From Zizania palustris (Eukaryota; Streptophyta; Magnoliopsida; Poales; Poaceae): a DNA stretch of 64,000 nucleotides. Shown one piece after another: positions 32,331 to 43,346 of the stretch (its first letter is position 1; every line of letters starts with the position of its first letter). Location: positions 57,651,318 through 57,715,317 of the forward strand of contig JAAALK010000081.1 in assembly GCA_019279435.1 (NCBI GenBank). Direction: 5' to 3'. The position numbers and the translations under genes were made by a program. The notes below the pieces were generated by a model. It did no database searches and had not been told where the DNA came from. It saw nothing but the letters and a program-made list of their open reading frames with translations.

Positions 32331-33013
32331 GAGATTAAACATTCACCACGCCTTGCGGTAACAAACTACGTAGTTATAGTGCCAAGTGGGATTGTGAGGC
32401 GCTAGTGGATTAATGCTCAAAAAGAAGATGAAGTTGACAATATTGGAATGTCGATGCAACTATTTATAAACTTCATTCACAACCGTCAAGGTCCCCGAAG
32501 CATCATGATTGCCTAAAAGTGTGTCACGAAGAAATCTTCGCCATCAATCGTGTCGATCAACATTTTTCAACCCTACCATCTAAACCCAATGATTGTAGAT
32601 CTAATAACGGATATCAGTGGAATGAGTCGGCACTTGTAGTTTATTTAAACTTGCATCCAAAATGCAACCTTGGAAGTTGTTCAGGTCCGTTCGAACTGTC
32701 GATTCAGATAGATGCCCATTTGTGCAAAAATATGTTTTCTCTCCTAAGGGGCCCACAAACACTCCATTGTGTCTTCTTGTACCAATTGACGCCTTTTCGC
32801 TAGAAGCACTAGATGGGACAACAAATCCCTTGACTCAAGTCTGTTATCACGGATGCCAATGCTTTGGCTAGGTGGATTTAAAAGGTTTTTGAGACTAGAG
32901 CTTATTTTAACCAAGAAACCCAAATCTCGGGGTCGGGAAAAAATCATCAAGATTGAAGTTTTGAAGCACTTTCCGAAAAATTCATCTACTTGCCAAAAAT
33001 TCTCATGGGCTAC
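32331..33013. other. Region between antisense remnant and the LTR at 33014
   Basis: No clear coding signal. On the minus strand it would be the 5' part of the antisense gene. It ends in TCTCATGGGCTAC just before TGTTGGGAATATG, which matches the layout (…GGGGCTAC, then TGTTGG) before the 3' LTRs of B and C. Confidence 0.45.
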
Positions 33014-34514
33014 TGTTGGGAATATGATCTTAGGCTACCTCCCAATTGGTTCTAAGATGAATAGCCAACTGTTAGAATCCTCTATGTGGTATACTTCTTA
33101 GGGTCCGAAGGCTCCCTAGTCTAGCGCTCTAGAATAGGGCTCCCTGACCACTAGTACTCAGACGGTTGCCATTAAGAGCCGGACCGTCATTAAATATTCA
33201 TAAACCCATAGTTAATTAGAGCAGTTATGTATAGAGTTATTCCCCATAGACTGATCATTTCCTCCTTTAATTACAATTTAATGGGGCTCATTACACCTGA
33301 TTTGTAACCGCCGATCCCTGTCATTCAAAGGAATCAGAAGGAGTCTAAAACGGGGATTCAGAATCTCTGAGACTACGTTAGTTGGATTATTCTAAAATCA
33401 TACTGTTGATGGCCAAATTTAGTTAAGGCCCAAGCCCAATAGAGATTTGGCATGGTCAACAGAAGTCAAAGAAGTATGTTCACAAGTTGGTCAAAGAAGT
33501 CCATTCATACTGTTATAGATGACCGGATATGAAGGAGTCGATGGAGATGAAGAGGTGGAGATGAGATCCAGAATCGGCTATGATACGATCGTAGTGGATG
33601 ACAAGTCTCCGGACTATAAATATGTACCTAATAGGTATATTAGAGACACACAACTACTACCACACAACTACTCTCAGTGCATTGCAACCCTTGTTTATTC
33701 AAGGTTAATATCGATAGGACTTGGTACTCGGAGATGGGCTGCATCATCTCGATCTCCGGCAAAGAGGTGAGTCTCACCACCCCGGTGATTGTATCGACTA
33801 GATTGGTGTTATTCAAGGCTGCATCGCTTCGATCTCTTGTGCCACCAGTTTGGTCAGTATAGTTACTGGTTTACCTTTGTGTATTATCTAGGTTTGAGGC
33901 TTCATCATTATGATCTCTTAAACTTATGTAGATTAGAAATCATAGTTTCGTGACTTCATCAATTAAGTTCGACATATTGATCTATTGTATCTATTTTATG
34001 TTGTACATCATTCATCTGACTAGAGCATGCCCTATATGTTGAAGGATTGTTAGTCATTCGTGATTTAGCAACTGTCTTGGTTAGGTCCGATCTTGTTGTT
34101 ATGGTGATTTAATAGTATGGATGCATTGTCTGGTGTACTAAATTTAGATTCTATCGGAGTAAAAGGTGATAGGTTACCTTTAATTTTGCATTATATAACT
34201 TTAGCATCGGGGATTGTCGATCAGCTCGAGCGTATAGCACACTGCATTCCTTTGATCGGTCTGGTGGTGCAGGCATTGTGTATCGGCCGATCGCCTAATC
34301 ACTCTTGATGGCTCTTCAACTATACAGGTGTTTCGACGTGTATCGTGCCAATTGGCTCAATAGCCGATCAGTGTTGCTACTAACAAATTTCCATACCTTA
34401 TCAATTGTAGGGTCAAACTGATTGGCACGCTCAGAACCCCGAGAATTTAAGACCTGCACTGGTGTTAAGCAGATCTCCCAGGCCACGTGTGTGACCAAAA
34501 ATGACACCAACACA
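33014..34514 (+). repeat. LTR of element G
   Basis: Begins TGTTGGGAATATG and ends ACACCAACACA, about 1.5 kb. TATA at 33615. Both flanks look internal: a purine-type tract and an antisense-gene remnant on the left, a primer-like site and gag on the right. Confidence 0.75.
33615..33622 (+). promoter_or_regulatory. TATA box in element G LTR
   Basis: CCGGACTATAAATATG, about 600 bp into the LTR. Confidence 0.6.
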
Positions 34515-34519
34515 CTTTT

Positions 34520-34537
34520 TGACATAGCCGGTGGGTC
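34520..34537 (+). other. Degenerate primer-binding site (element G)
   Basis: TGACATAGCCGGTGGGTC occupies the place of TGGCGACTCCGCTGGGGA in A and D, after the same CACTTTT spacer, but matches tRNA-Arg poorly. Confidence 0.45.
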
Positions 34538-34557
34538 AACCTTCAGACGGCTCAACT

Positions 34558-35687
34558 ATGGCGGGAGAACTCAAAAAAAGTAGCATCATCCCGATCACCT
34601 TGGAAACATTGACTGACGAGTAGAGAGCAGAGGTACATGGACACGTAGATAACTACCAAAAGTTGAGCCTCGAGTGTTTCAACATGACCCGATCTAGCAC
34701 CATCCAGAGAAATCAATTGCCGAAACAAACCCTAATCGGGGAGATCATACAATAGACTGAAAGCCCTTAGGTCAGTTTTCAAGAGGCCATCGACATTGCT
34801 ATCCACCATGCCCTCATCAATCGACCATCAATGACACTGTGGATCACGAACCTAAACAAGGACCGACATATTTCCCTATCAATCAACCACATTTAATCCA
34901 GAAGATGCACCACACTCAGCTAGCACCACTACCACAAGGGCCGATGAGGCAGGATCTACCGAACACCTCATTCGGTATTGAAGGAAGCATGATGGCCCAA
35001 CTACCGACCCCTAGGCTCTAAGGGATAGGGAGGCAGGACCCATCACAGAGCACGTATGTCCTCACAAGGGGCACACCACCATCCCAGCCTTCGGCCACTA
35101 CACCGGGGCATATTAGGCATGAAGTACCCCAACCTACGTACAGAGTCGCAAGGAATGTGTTGCCTTTGGCCACTATGAAAAGCCGACAGAAGTTAGCTTA
35201 ACTTCCGTCTGCTCCTTAAGGCGACGGAAGTGAATTAACTTCCGTCGGCTTTCGAAATAACCGACGAAGATTAATGAGGCCGACGAAAACTTCTATTTTT
35301 CTTGTAGTAAAGGGGGCACTCGATGGCATCCCTTAGGGGTACCATCATACTGCATACTACGGAGCGTAACCTTACGCCAATGAAGAACAATCCAAATTCA
35401 GTACTGCTCGGTTGGACCACTACCCGTAGGCCCTAGCATATCACCGGTACCCCATGCCAAACCCGCAAGAGGAGGATTGGGTGAATTGGATCACTGAATT
35501 TATTCGAGGTCAATTTGGGCTCAAAACAAAAGACCACACGTACATGTATCGGTGATTGTACTTGAAGTGGTTCAATCTAGTGCCACTACCAAGCCAATAC
35601 AAAGTACCCGATTTCACCTAATTATCATGATAGTACTTGATCTCCATGATCAAACATATCAGTCGTTTCCTCACGTAGTGTGGAGAG
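34558..35687 (+). pseudogene. Element G gag, first part
   Basis: Starts MAGELKKSSIIPITLETLTDE, then a stop, then EVHGHVDNYQKLSLECFNMTRSSTI and FQEAIDIAIHHALINR, a leader common to this gypsy gag group. The rest is frameshifted, with a MITE inserted at 35171-35309. Sequence at 35450-35690 resumes the gag core (YKVPDFT-like, then HISRFLT) and stops exactly at the target site of the solo LTR. It continues at 38802 in the same frame. Confidence 0.7.
35171..35309. mobile_element. CACTA-like MITE (139 bp)
   Basis: Left end CACTATGAAAAGCCGAC; right end TTTTCTTGTAGTA, whose complement (TACTACAAGAAAA) is one base from the CACTACAAGAAAA typical of plant CACTA elements. Internal inverted blocks around CTTCCGTCGGC. 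No clear target duplication. It lies in element G gag. Confidence 0.65.
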
Positions 35688-38600
35688 TGTCACGCCCGGA
35701 ATTTAACAATTCTAGGACTTTATTGAAATTCCAAAGAAAACCAATAATAACAAGATGTTCATCACACGACATCGTTCATATGACAATCATTTATGGTTCA
35801 CATACGACATTATTACACAAACATCAAAATAAAAGAAACTAGTAAAATAATCTTCAGGATGAACATCTCTTCTAGGCTCACGTCCTTGACTAGGTCGCTA
35901 CTCCAGACCATCCTCGTCGTAGTAGACCATCTCTGAAGTGGGTTTTCAATAGGTATGAGTACAAAAGTACTCAACAAGCCACCGAGAATGCAATAATAAT
36001 GCAGGGTAATAACAAAATAAGGTAATGGCTTAAAGTGCGGAAAAGTACATTTTTATGTTGAAGCTTTTAATGTAGTCAAGTTTATTTGTACAGACAATTA
36101 AATCATGAACAATGCAACATCTTCTATCTCGAGGACTATAGTCAGCCCTCCTCACTCAACAGTCCTAACATGTTCATTCATCATGTAACACTTCACAAAT
36201 GTAAACTAATTGTGGGATGTCACGCAACCCGCCCTTGACCATGGGCTCGGCTTTTCGAAAAGATTTAGACTCTGATCAGAGGTGTACCATTGTACCCATA
36301 AGGCACTCATTCCAGCACACCGCAATGTGTCCAAATGACCCAAGTCACAGGAACTCATGCCGAAACCTTTAGTATGAAGCGCTCCAACCCAATAACACAC
36401 ACTATAGGTTTCGCCAGCGCGCCAACGCACTAGACCAACGTCGCACCCCCTTTTGTGCTTCATGGTACAAGTCACCCGCAAGTTCTACTTGCCCCTCTCC
36501 ACATAGTGCCTCGAGTTAGAACGTCTCACACCTCTAGTTAAGACTTACCCACTAGACCTATGGTTGGTATGGAAGTGTATTGCAACAGATCCCGCAGACC
36601 GGTCCTTATAGTGCCCAGGGTACGACTAACCAATGCCCTCTCTTGCACCCTGAACCCACCATGCTAACATATCAAACCAACTCCATAACTAATAGAATTC
36701 CAAGGGTAGAGAAATCACGGGGATCATATAATAGAACCAAAGTATCTACGACTCGATTTTTTAAACCTATAGCAATTGTGTCGATACATTGGAAACTATC
36801 TAATAATACTACTATTAGGGTGACAAGGAGTTTAAGCTCGATAGCATGGCTTGGGTTTGCACATAAAGGTCGGGGATCTAAATAATTATATTGTAAGGCT
36901 TTTGGTTTGATTAATGCATTTATAAATTATGGGTTTTAGTGATATTTCATTTAAAACTGGGTTCAATATGCTTAAAAATGGGTTGGGACTCTCCTTGTTC
37001 TGCAAATGATGAAGGTAGACGCTCGGGAAAATATCCGGGCTCCTCGACGACATCGTATTCTTCTAGGTATGCAAAACGAGAAGAATAAACAATTAAAAAC
37101 AATAAAAATAAATAGTACAATCATATAAATTTTATTGGTTAAACATGTATAGAATAAAAAAATAATTTTCTGGAATCTGAATGGCCAAATTTAGAGTCAA
37201 TTTAAAGAAGTTATGAATTTTTTAAGTTTAAAACAACTTCTAGAATTTTATTTTAATTCCAATTAAAACCATATAAAAGTTCAGTATAAACATCTGAATT
37301 TTATTGGATGAACATGAAGAGAATAAAAAGATAAATTTTCTGGAATTTGAATGGACAAATTTGGAGTTAATTTGAAGAAGATAAGAATTTTGGAAGTTTA
37401 CAACAATTTCTGGAATTTATTTTAATTTTAAATCAGCCGCTAGTCCACGGTAAACCGAGTCCACCGTGAACCTGTGTACTATGCTGTGAGCCGGAGCCAG
37501 AGGTGTGAGTGGGGGTTTTAGTGAAATCGAACGGCTGAGAGCGCTCAGCACCCCTTTGTTCAGAATGGATGGCAAGGATTAAACCCAATCAGGATATAAC
37601 GTCGACTGTCCGATCAAGATTGCACAGCTGCAGAGCGATCTGGCATGGCACGAGGTAATTACCCATGCCAGTCATCTTCTCCAGTTTTGACCGAGGGTGG
37701 CGGCGAGCCTAGCGAAGACGGCGATGGCAGGCGGCCTAATCTAAGCAAGAAAACAGAATGAGCTAAGGATGGCGATCAAGATGATACCGGAAGGGTGGCT
37801 TGGGTTGGACGGAATGTAGCCGACAACGAGCGGGGGTGGCGGTGAAGTTTTGGGTCCTCATTGGTGATTGGGTTCTGGTGGTGAGGAGCTTGACCAGAGT
37901 ATTGGTCGGGGTCAGGGAGGCGACGACGGTCATGAAGAGGGGGTCGATGGCTTTGGGGATGGGCTCTGCTGACGGTGAGCGGCGGTTGGAGGTGGCACAG
38001 AGGGGCAGCAGAAAAGAGCTCCGCTAGCACTTCGTTCTAGCAAGGAATTGGTAATTGTGGGGTGGGCCTGACACGGTGTGCCAAGGGGGGTTTTATAGGG
38101 CACCTGCGGTGAATGAGAGGGGTCGGGTGCAGTGAAGTCCGAGAGGGGAATTTAACTCCGGCGTGGTGTTTAATTCAGCGGATTAAGGCGCCGTGAGGCT
38201 TAATGCGAGGGAAATCGAGGGGAAATGCTCGTCGGCGTTACCGGGAGTAAAGTTCTAGCATTAACCGAGGTTGGGCCCATGGCAGAGGCGAATCAAAGGG
38301 ATAGGGTTCGGCCGGAGATCTCGGGGCGACGGTGGCGCGGGAAAGCCAAAGTGTGTCCACCGGTCAATGACAGGCGTGTGGGCACGAGGGGCAACGGTCA
38401 ACGCTGACAGGTGGGGCCAGGGGCTCGGGTGCGCGTGCGGAGAGAGGGAGGGGACAATGACGGGAGGGTTAACGGGTTGGGTCGGCCTGTGGAGAGATAA
38501 AGGGAGTGTGCGGCCCAATACTGTTTAAAATGCATTTCTGAATAAAAATAATTGCTAAAATTAGTTTAAATATTATGGGCTACTTGAAAAGGTTCTAAAA

Positions 38601-38796
38601 ATTTGTAGAAATTCTCAAAAATATATCTTGGTCTTGAGATCATAATATAATTTTCTCATACTTTGGTTTGGATTATTTCTCTAGATTTTTATTTATTTGG
38701 ACACTTTCAGCTTTATAGAAAATCAAAAATAATCCCTTTTCCAGAAAAGTATATTTATTAATTTTATTTTTACCTTTGAAAATTTGGGCTGTTGCA
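35688..38796 (+). repeat. Solo LTR, 3.1 kb, Del/Tekay-type termini
   Basis: Starts TGTCACGCCCGGAATTT and ends AATTTGGGCTGTTGCA. The flanks are GAGAG (35683-35687) and AAGAG (38797-38801), a target duplication with one change. Taking it out leaves the element G gag in one frame across the site. The size and the TGTNACxCCC…GGGNTGTTNCA form fit the long LTRs of the Del/Tekay chromovirus group. A GC-rich patch lies at 37640-38520; small ORFs there are probably meaningless. Confidence 0.82.
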
Positions 38797-38801
38797 AAGA
38801 G

Positions 38802-39976
38802 GCATCGGCCGATGAGGCGTTGAAGGTCTAATTCTTCCCACTATCATTATCCAGATCGGCCTTTGCATGGTTCTCGTCACTACCGGCGAACCCTATCAGA
38901 GAATGGGCAAATTTGGAAAAGAAGTTTCGTAAGTATTTCTTCACTGGCATTCATGAAATGAATCTTACTGACTTGACAGCAGTACGACAAAAGATGGATG
39001 AGTCGATGCAAGAATATGTTTAGAGATTCCAAGACATGCGCAGCAGATGCTATAGTTTGAACCTCAATGACACCAAATTGGCAGAATTGACTTTCGAGAT
39101 TCTAATGAACCCGATAAAGAGAGATTCTAATCGCAAGAGTTCGAGATCCTATTGCACCTAGTATAGACGGTATTGGCACAAGAGAGATGATTCAATTAGG
39201 TAAGAAGTAAGAAGTATAAAAAGAAGGTCACACTTGCCCAAATATACTCTTCGGATTCCAACGAGGACAGTGAGTATAATGCAGAAGTCGAGTTCGCTGA
39301 ATGGTCCAAAAACAATAAGTCGGTTACATGTACTTGGGTGAAGGTGTCCGGCGAAGAGGAAAGATACGACTTCAACATCAATAAAGTCAGTATGATATCC
39401 GACCTACTACTCAAGGAGAAACAGATTCAGCTGCCGCCCAACCACGTGATACCATCTGTCGAGGAGCTTAAAAATAAAAAATATTGTAAGTGGCACAACT
39501 CTCCATCACACCACACCAACAAGTGCAAAGTATTCAGGCAGCAGATCCAATCATCTCTAGAGCAAGGCTGAATTAAGTTTGACAATGGAAAGAGTTCGGC
39601 CGATCAACATTGATGGACATCCTTTCCCGGTCAACATGGTACATGCACGCAATCATGATGACTGACGTGCAGAAGGAGACAGACGTACTGGCAAGGATCT
39701 GGTCACTTCATTAGGCCTAGTCAATAAGTATAAAAGAAGAACAAGGGAAGAAGCAGACTATTGAGATCACTAAAACTACCCACGATTTAACCCCCACTGG
39801 AACTGCAAATTCTTCAGGTTCTGGTGGAATGAAGGGATATGCTTGCCATCGATGGACACCTGCCTTGAATGCAGTAATGACATAGGCGAGTGACGAAGCA
39901 TTCAGATGACCCACAGCGATAGGGGAAGGTCACATGATCAGGAAAAGTCAAGCGTCCGTCAGAAGCTATCACCATG
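38802..39976 (+). pseudogene. Element G gag, second part
   Basis: Continues the gag core: ASADEALKV, AWF-type segment, IREWANLEKKFRKYFFTGIH, MNLTDLTAVRQKMDESMQEYV then a stop. Downstream is the acidic and WSKNNKSVTCTWVKVSGEEE part, FNINKVSMISDLLLKEKQIQ and the zinc-knuckle-like YCKWHNSPSHHTNKCKVF (39482-39535), then a stop. It is cut at 39976 by element C, whose CCATG target copies are at 39972-39976 and 51403-51407. Gag continues briefly at 51408. Confidence 0.78.
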
Positions 39977-40471
39977 TGTTGGGGGAAAATATCTCATCTT
40001 CGGGGTTATTGCCGAAACAGCATAAAGGCAGACAGCAGATTCGAAGGTTCCCAGACGTTCATCTTCGAAGATACCCGGAGTCAAGTTCGAAGTACGAAGA
40101 TAGGCATTGGTTCGGAGTACATCTTCGAACTAAGGCCTTTCATGATCTTTTCTGCCAGCTAAGATGGAAGACTTATCTTCTATCTCTTTAGATTAGTCAT
40201 TTACCATTTTAGCCCTATTAAGGGAGCCGAATAGTTTCCACTATGTCAGTTGTAATAGAGGGGTAAATAGGTCTTTTCCTTAATATTTGGGTCTATAAAT
40301 ACCCCTCGTTTCACCCTGTAATAGGGATCGAATACAAGTTATTCAATACACACATTCGAACTATTCTAAGTTATTATCCTTTCGGAGGCTTAGAACAGTT
40401 CTCTTCGCAAACACTTCGTTTGTTAGTTTCTATTCTACAGAAACCTGTTAGTGTAATCTTTTACGCCAACA
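39977..40471 (+). repeat. Element C 5' LTR
   Basis: TGTTGGGGGAAAATATC…TTTTACGCCAACA, 495 bp, same family as element B LTRs. TATA at 40294-40301 (GTCTATAAATACCCC). Confidence 0.97.
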
Positions 40472-40473
40472 GT

Positions 40474-40491
40474 TGGCGCCGTCCGTGGGGA
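40474..40491 (+). other. Primer-binding site (element C)
   Basis: TGGCGCCGTCCGTGGGGA, 2 nt after the LTR. tRNA-Asp-like in its first nine bases; the primer is not assigned. Confidence 0.7.
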
Positions 40492-40530
40492 ACCTAGTCC
40501 GAAAAACTTCGTTCTCTACCTTCTTACATC

Positions 40531-42233
40531 ATGCCTCCTAAGCGGAGCGCACCCCGCAATCCCACTCGGAGGTCTTCTCGGATCTCCGGAGAGATACCAT
40601 TTGACACGGTTGAAGTCGGAGGCCCTTCGACATTCCCTCCGCAAACTCCGGAAGGGGCTTCTATCCCTCGAACATACGAAGCTTCTCCGCCAACCCCTTC
40701 CATACTTCGACCACCCGGAGTCCCTCCTCCACCTTCCATCCCAATTCGAACTGATCCTACTAGTTCTCAAGACCCGGAAGATCCTTCTGGAGGAGATGAA
40801 GATAATCTTGGAGATATGGCCACCCAAATGGCCAACCTTCAAGCTGAGGTAGCAAGGTGGCGACAGGAAGCTGCGAACAGGCTTCGCTCTCAAGCCATCC
40901 CAACTATCCCAGAAGTGCCCGAAGATGATGAACCCGATTATCCCGAAGCCTCGGAGAATGCCTCCTTCGATAATGAATCTCCGCTGCATCCTGAGCTGCA
41001 GAAAGTTCGCTTTGATCCAAAGTTCAAAACTTCGAAGCTCTGTAAGTATGCCAGAGATGAAGATCCCGGAGAGTTCATTCGTTCTTATGCCCTAGCAATT
41101 GAAGCTAGCGGAGGAGTTCGAGACACCATGGCGAAGTGCTTCCCCTTAGCTCTTCAAGGAGTGGCATTAAGGTGGTCCTGGTTCTTGAAGCCAGGATCAA
41201 TTAATTCATGGTCTCAGCTGAAGAAGAAGTTTATAAGCAATTTTCAGGGCACCTTCGTGCCTCCTATGTCAACAGGAAGCCTTTTCCACGTGAAACAGCT
41301 CCCGGAGAGACATTGAGGCAATATTTTAAGCGCTTCGCTCATACGAAGTCGCAAATTCGGGGGTTGTCTGCATCTTCGGTAGTTGATGCAGCTCAAGAAA
41401 GTGTCACTCATCAAGGCCTCTTGGATAAGCTTCATCGGAAAAGCATCTCCTCGGTCTCTCAGTTGATGTCATACTTCGAGGAGTATGCGAGGTCAGAAGA
41501 GGGTTGGCTTCGAAGGACTGCCGCTACTTCGTCCATATTGCAAGAAGTTAAAGTGGAAGTGAAAACTTTGGCACAGCCGCAGGAACCAGTCTTTGAAGTT
41601 CAACATGATCGGAGAAGAGGGCAAAAGCACCCTCGTTCTGAAGTTATGAATATTGCACCCCCCCAGAAGTTTACACAGAGAGCTCTACAGTCTTCGGGGA
41701 ACAAGACCAGCGGCTGGAGGCCGCCAGGGAAAACGGCTGGCAAGGGCCAGACCCTTTTCTGCTGCATCCATGGAGAAAATCGAAGCCATGCAACTGATAC
41801 TTGCAAGGCTATACTTACCCTAAGGGGAGAGTACCTAGAGAGAACTTCGGGTCATGGTACTACCGACCGAGTTCCAGCTGCAACGCGCCCTGAGCCGGTC
41901 CAGGCTGTGGCGCGGATAGAAAACTTTGATGCTGCGAGACACCCTCCGGTGGCCAATGTTATGCCACCTTCGAAGCGAGAGGAAGGGCAAGACCGAGGGA
42001 AAATAGTAGTCCTCCCTATCTCCGGAGGAGGTACCCTCGGAAGCATGTCCAAGAGACAGCGAAGGGACTACGTCAGAGAAGTAGGCCATATTGGGACTTC
42101 GTCGTCTGCAGCTGCAATGCCGGAGTGGTCTCATGTACCGATATCTTTTTCTGCGGAGGATGCAGCTGGTATTAAGTTCCCGCATGCAGACCCATTGATT
42201 ATCACTGCTGGTATTGCAGGCACTGAAGTTTGA
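40531..42233 (+). pseudogene. Element C gag with one frameshift
   Basis: Starts MPPKRSAPRNPTRRSSR and is colinear with B gag. One C is missing at about 41299-41303 (CTCCCGG where B has CTCCCCGG), so the frame moves from that of 40531-41316 to that of 41208-42233. The second part has GETLRQYFKRFAHTKSQIRG, a basic stretch RRRGQKHPRSE, and a zinc-binding-like CCIHGENRSHATDTC (41761-41805). The gag part ends in a long linker (…SFSAEDAAGIKFPHADPLII) typical of the region before protease. A TGA at 42231 follows GTEV and directly precedes RVLIDGGS, so gag-protease is also split there; a single CGA to TGA change would explain it. Confidence 0.88.
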
Positions 42234-42656
42234 AGGGTGTTGATTGACGGAGGTAGTTTGGTAGATATCATTTTTGTTCAAGCCTTCGATCAATTGTGCA
42301 TCTCTAGGAAGCATCTCCTTCCAGCAGCTCGTCCTTTGCAAGGCTTCGCAGGACCTCCGCTTGATGCACTTGGCCAGATAGGCCTGGAAGTCACCTTCGG
42401 AGAAGGTTTGTTGGCTCGAACTGAAGAAGTAATCTTCGATGTTGTAGATGCCCCGTATGCCTATAATGTCATCTTCGGAAGAGGCATGCTAAACCAGTTC
42501 GGAGCTGTGGCGCATCACAATTATTTGTGCATGAAGATGCCCACACAAGCAAGAGTCCTTACAGTCTTCGGAGATCAAGCCATTGCTCGGAGGGCGGAAT
42601 ATGGTCATGGTCCCCCTCTTGATCCAAGGCAAGTAAACAATGTACAAGATAATTAA
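42234..42656 (+). pseudogene. Element C protease
   Basis: RVLIDGGSLVDIIFVQAF carries the D-G-G form of the retropepsin active site, followed by LQGFAGPPLDALGQIGLEVT, VVDAPYAYNVIFGRGMLNQF (the conserved flap end) and a stop at 42654-42656. Another stop lies at 42792-42794, before RT. The domain itself looks whole, but it can be made neither with gag nor with RT as one chain. Confidence 0.85.
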
Positions 42657-42806
42657 GAAATTTTTTCAGCCACCTCCGAAGCCTCGAAGAAGTCCTTTTC
42701 GAGACCAAGCCCTGAGGGAGAAATTGCAACGAATGTCATTGTTAAAGATGGTAAAGAGTATACATTTCAATTTGGTAAAGATTTACCCCCATAAGTTGCA
42801 ACCTCC

Positions 42807-43346
42807 TTGGAAAAGGTAGTAGAAGAAAATTTGGATGTCTTCGCTTGGTCTGACGAAGATATCTCCGGAGTCGATCGGGATATCATTGAACATAGTTTAC
42901 TTGTAAACCCGAAGGCCCGGCCTGTCCGGCAAGGACTCCGGAAAATGTCTGCAGAAAGAGCTGCTCTAGCGAAGGACGAAGTTGAGAAATTGTTGAAGGC
43001 TGGGATTATCAGAGAAGTGGCCCACACAGAATGGTTAGCCAACCCAGTCTTCATCAGAAAGAAGTCTTCCGGGAAGTGGCGCATGTGCATTGATTTCACA
43101 TCCTTGAATAAAGCATGCCCACGTGACCCCTACCCCATGCCCCGAATTGATCAATTGGTTGACTCCACCGCGGGTTCGGAGTTACTAAGCTTCCTCGACG
43201 CGTATTCTGGTTATCATCAAATATGGTTGAAGCGCGAAGATGAGATCAAGACAAGCTTTGTAACTCCTTCGGGAGTTTTCTGTTATGTAAGAATGCCCTT
43301 CGGCTTAAGAAATGCCGGGGCTACTTTTTTCGAGGCTAGTTGCTAA
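42807..43346 (+). pseudogene. Element C reverse transcriptase, N-terminal part
   Basis: Open from MEKVVEENLDVFAWSDEDIS. RT fingers and palm: VNPKARPVRQGLRKMSAERA, GIIREVAHTEWLANPVFIRK, WRMCIDFTSLNKACPRDPYP, LLSFLDAYSGYHQI and GVFCYVRMPFGLRNAGATF. At the T-run 43324-43329 the frame shifts by one T and the rest of RT follows in the frame of the next entry. The segment 42657-42806, between protease and here, is an in-frame linker with stops. Confidence 0.9.

Noticed and set aside
37776..38530. Several small ORFs in a GC-rich stretch
   Set aside because: They lie within a solo LTR; none shows a domain and frames overlap on both strands.
42640..42690. Possible intron between protease and RT of element C, as in Ogre elements (GTAAAC…TTTTTTCAG)
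   Set aside because: The only donor-acceptor pair gives an intron of about 44 nt, too short for plants, and a further stop at 42792 remains.
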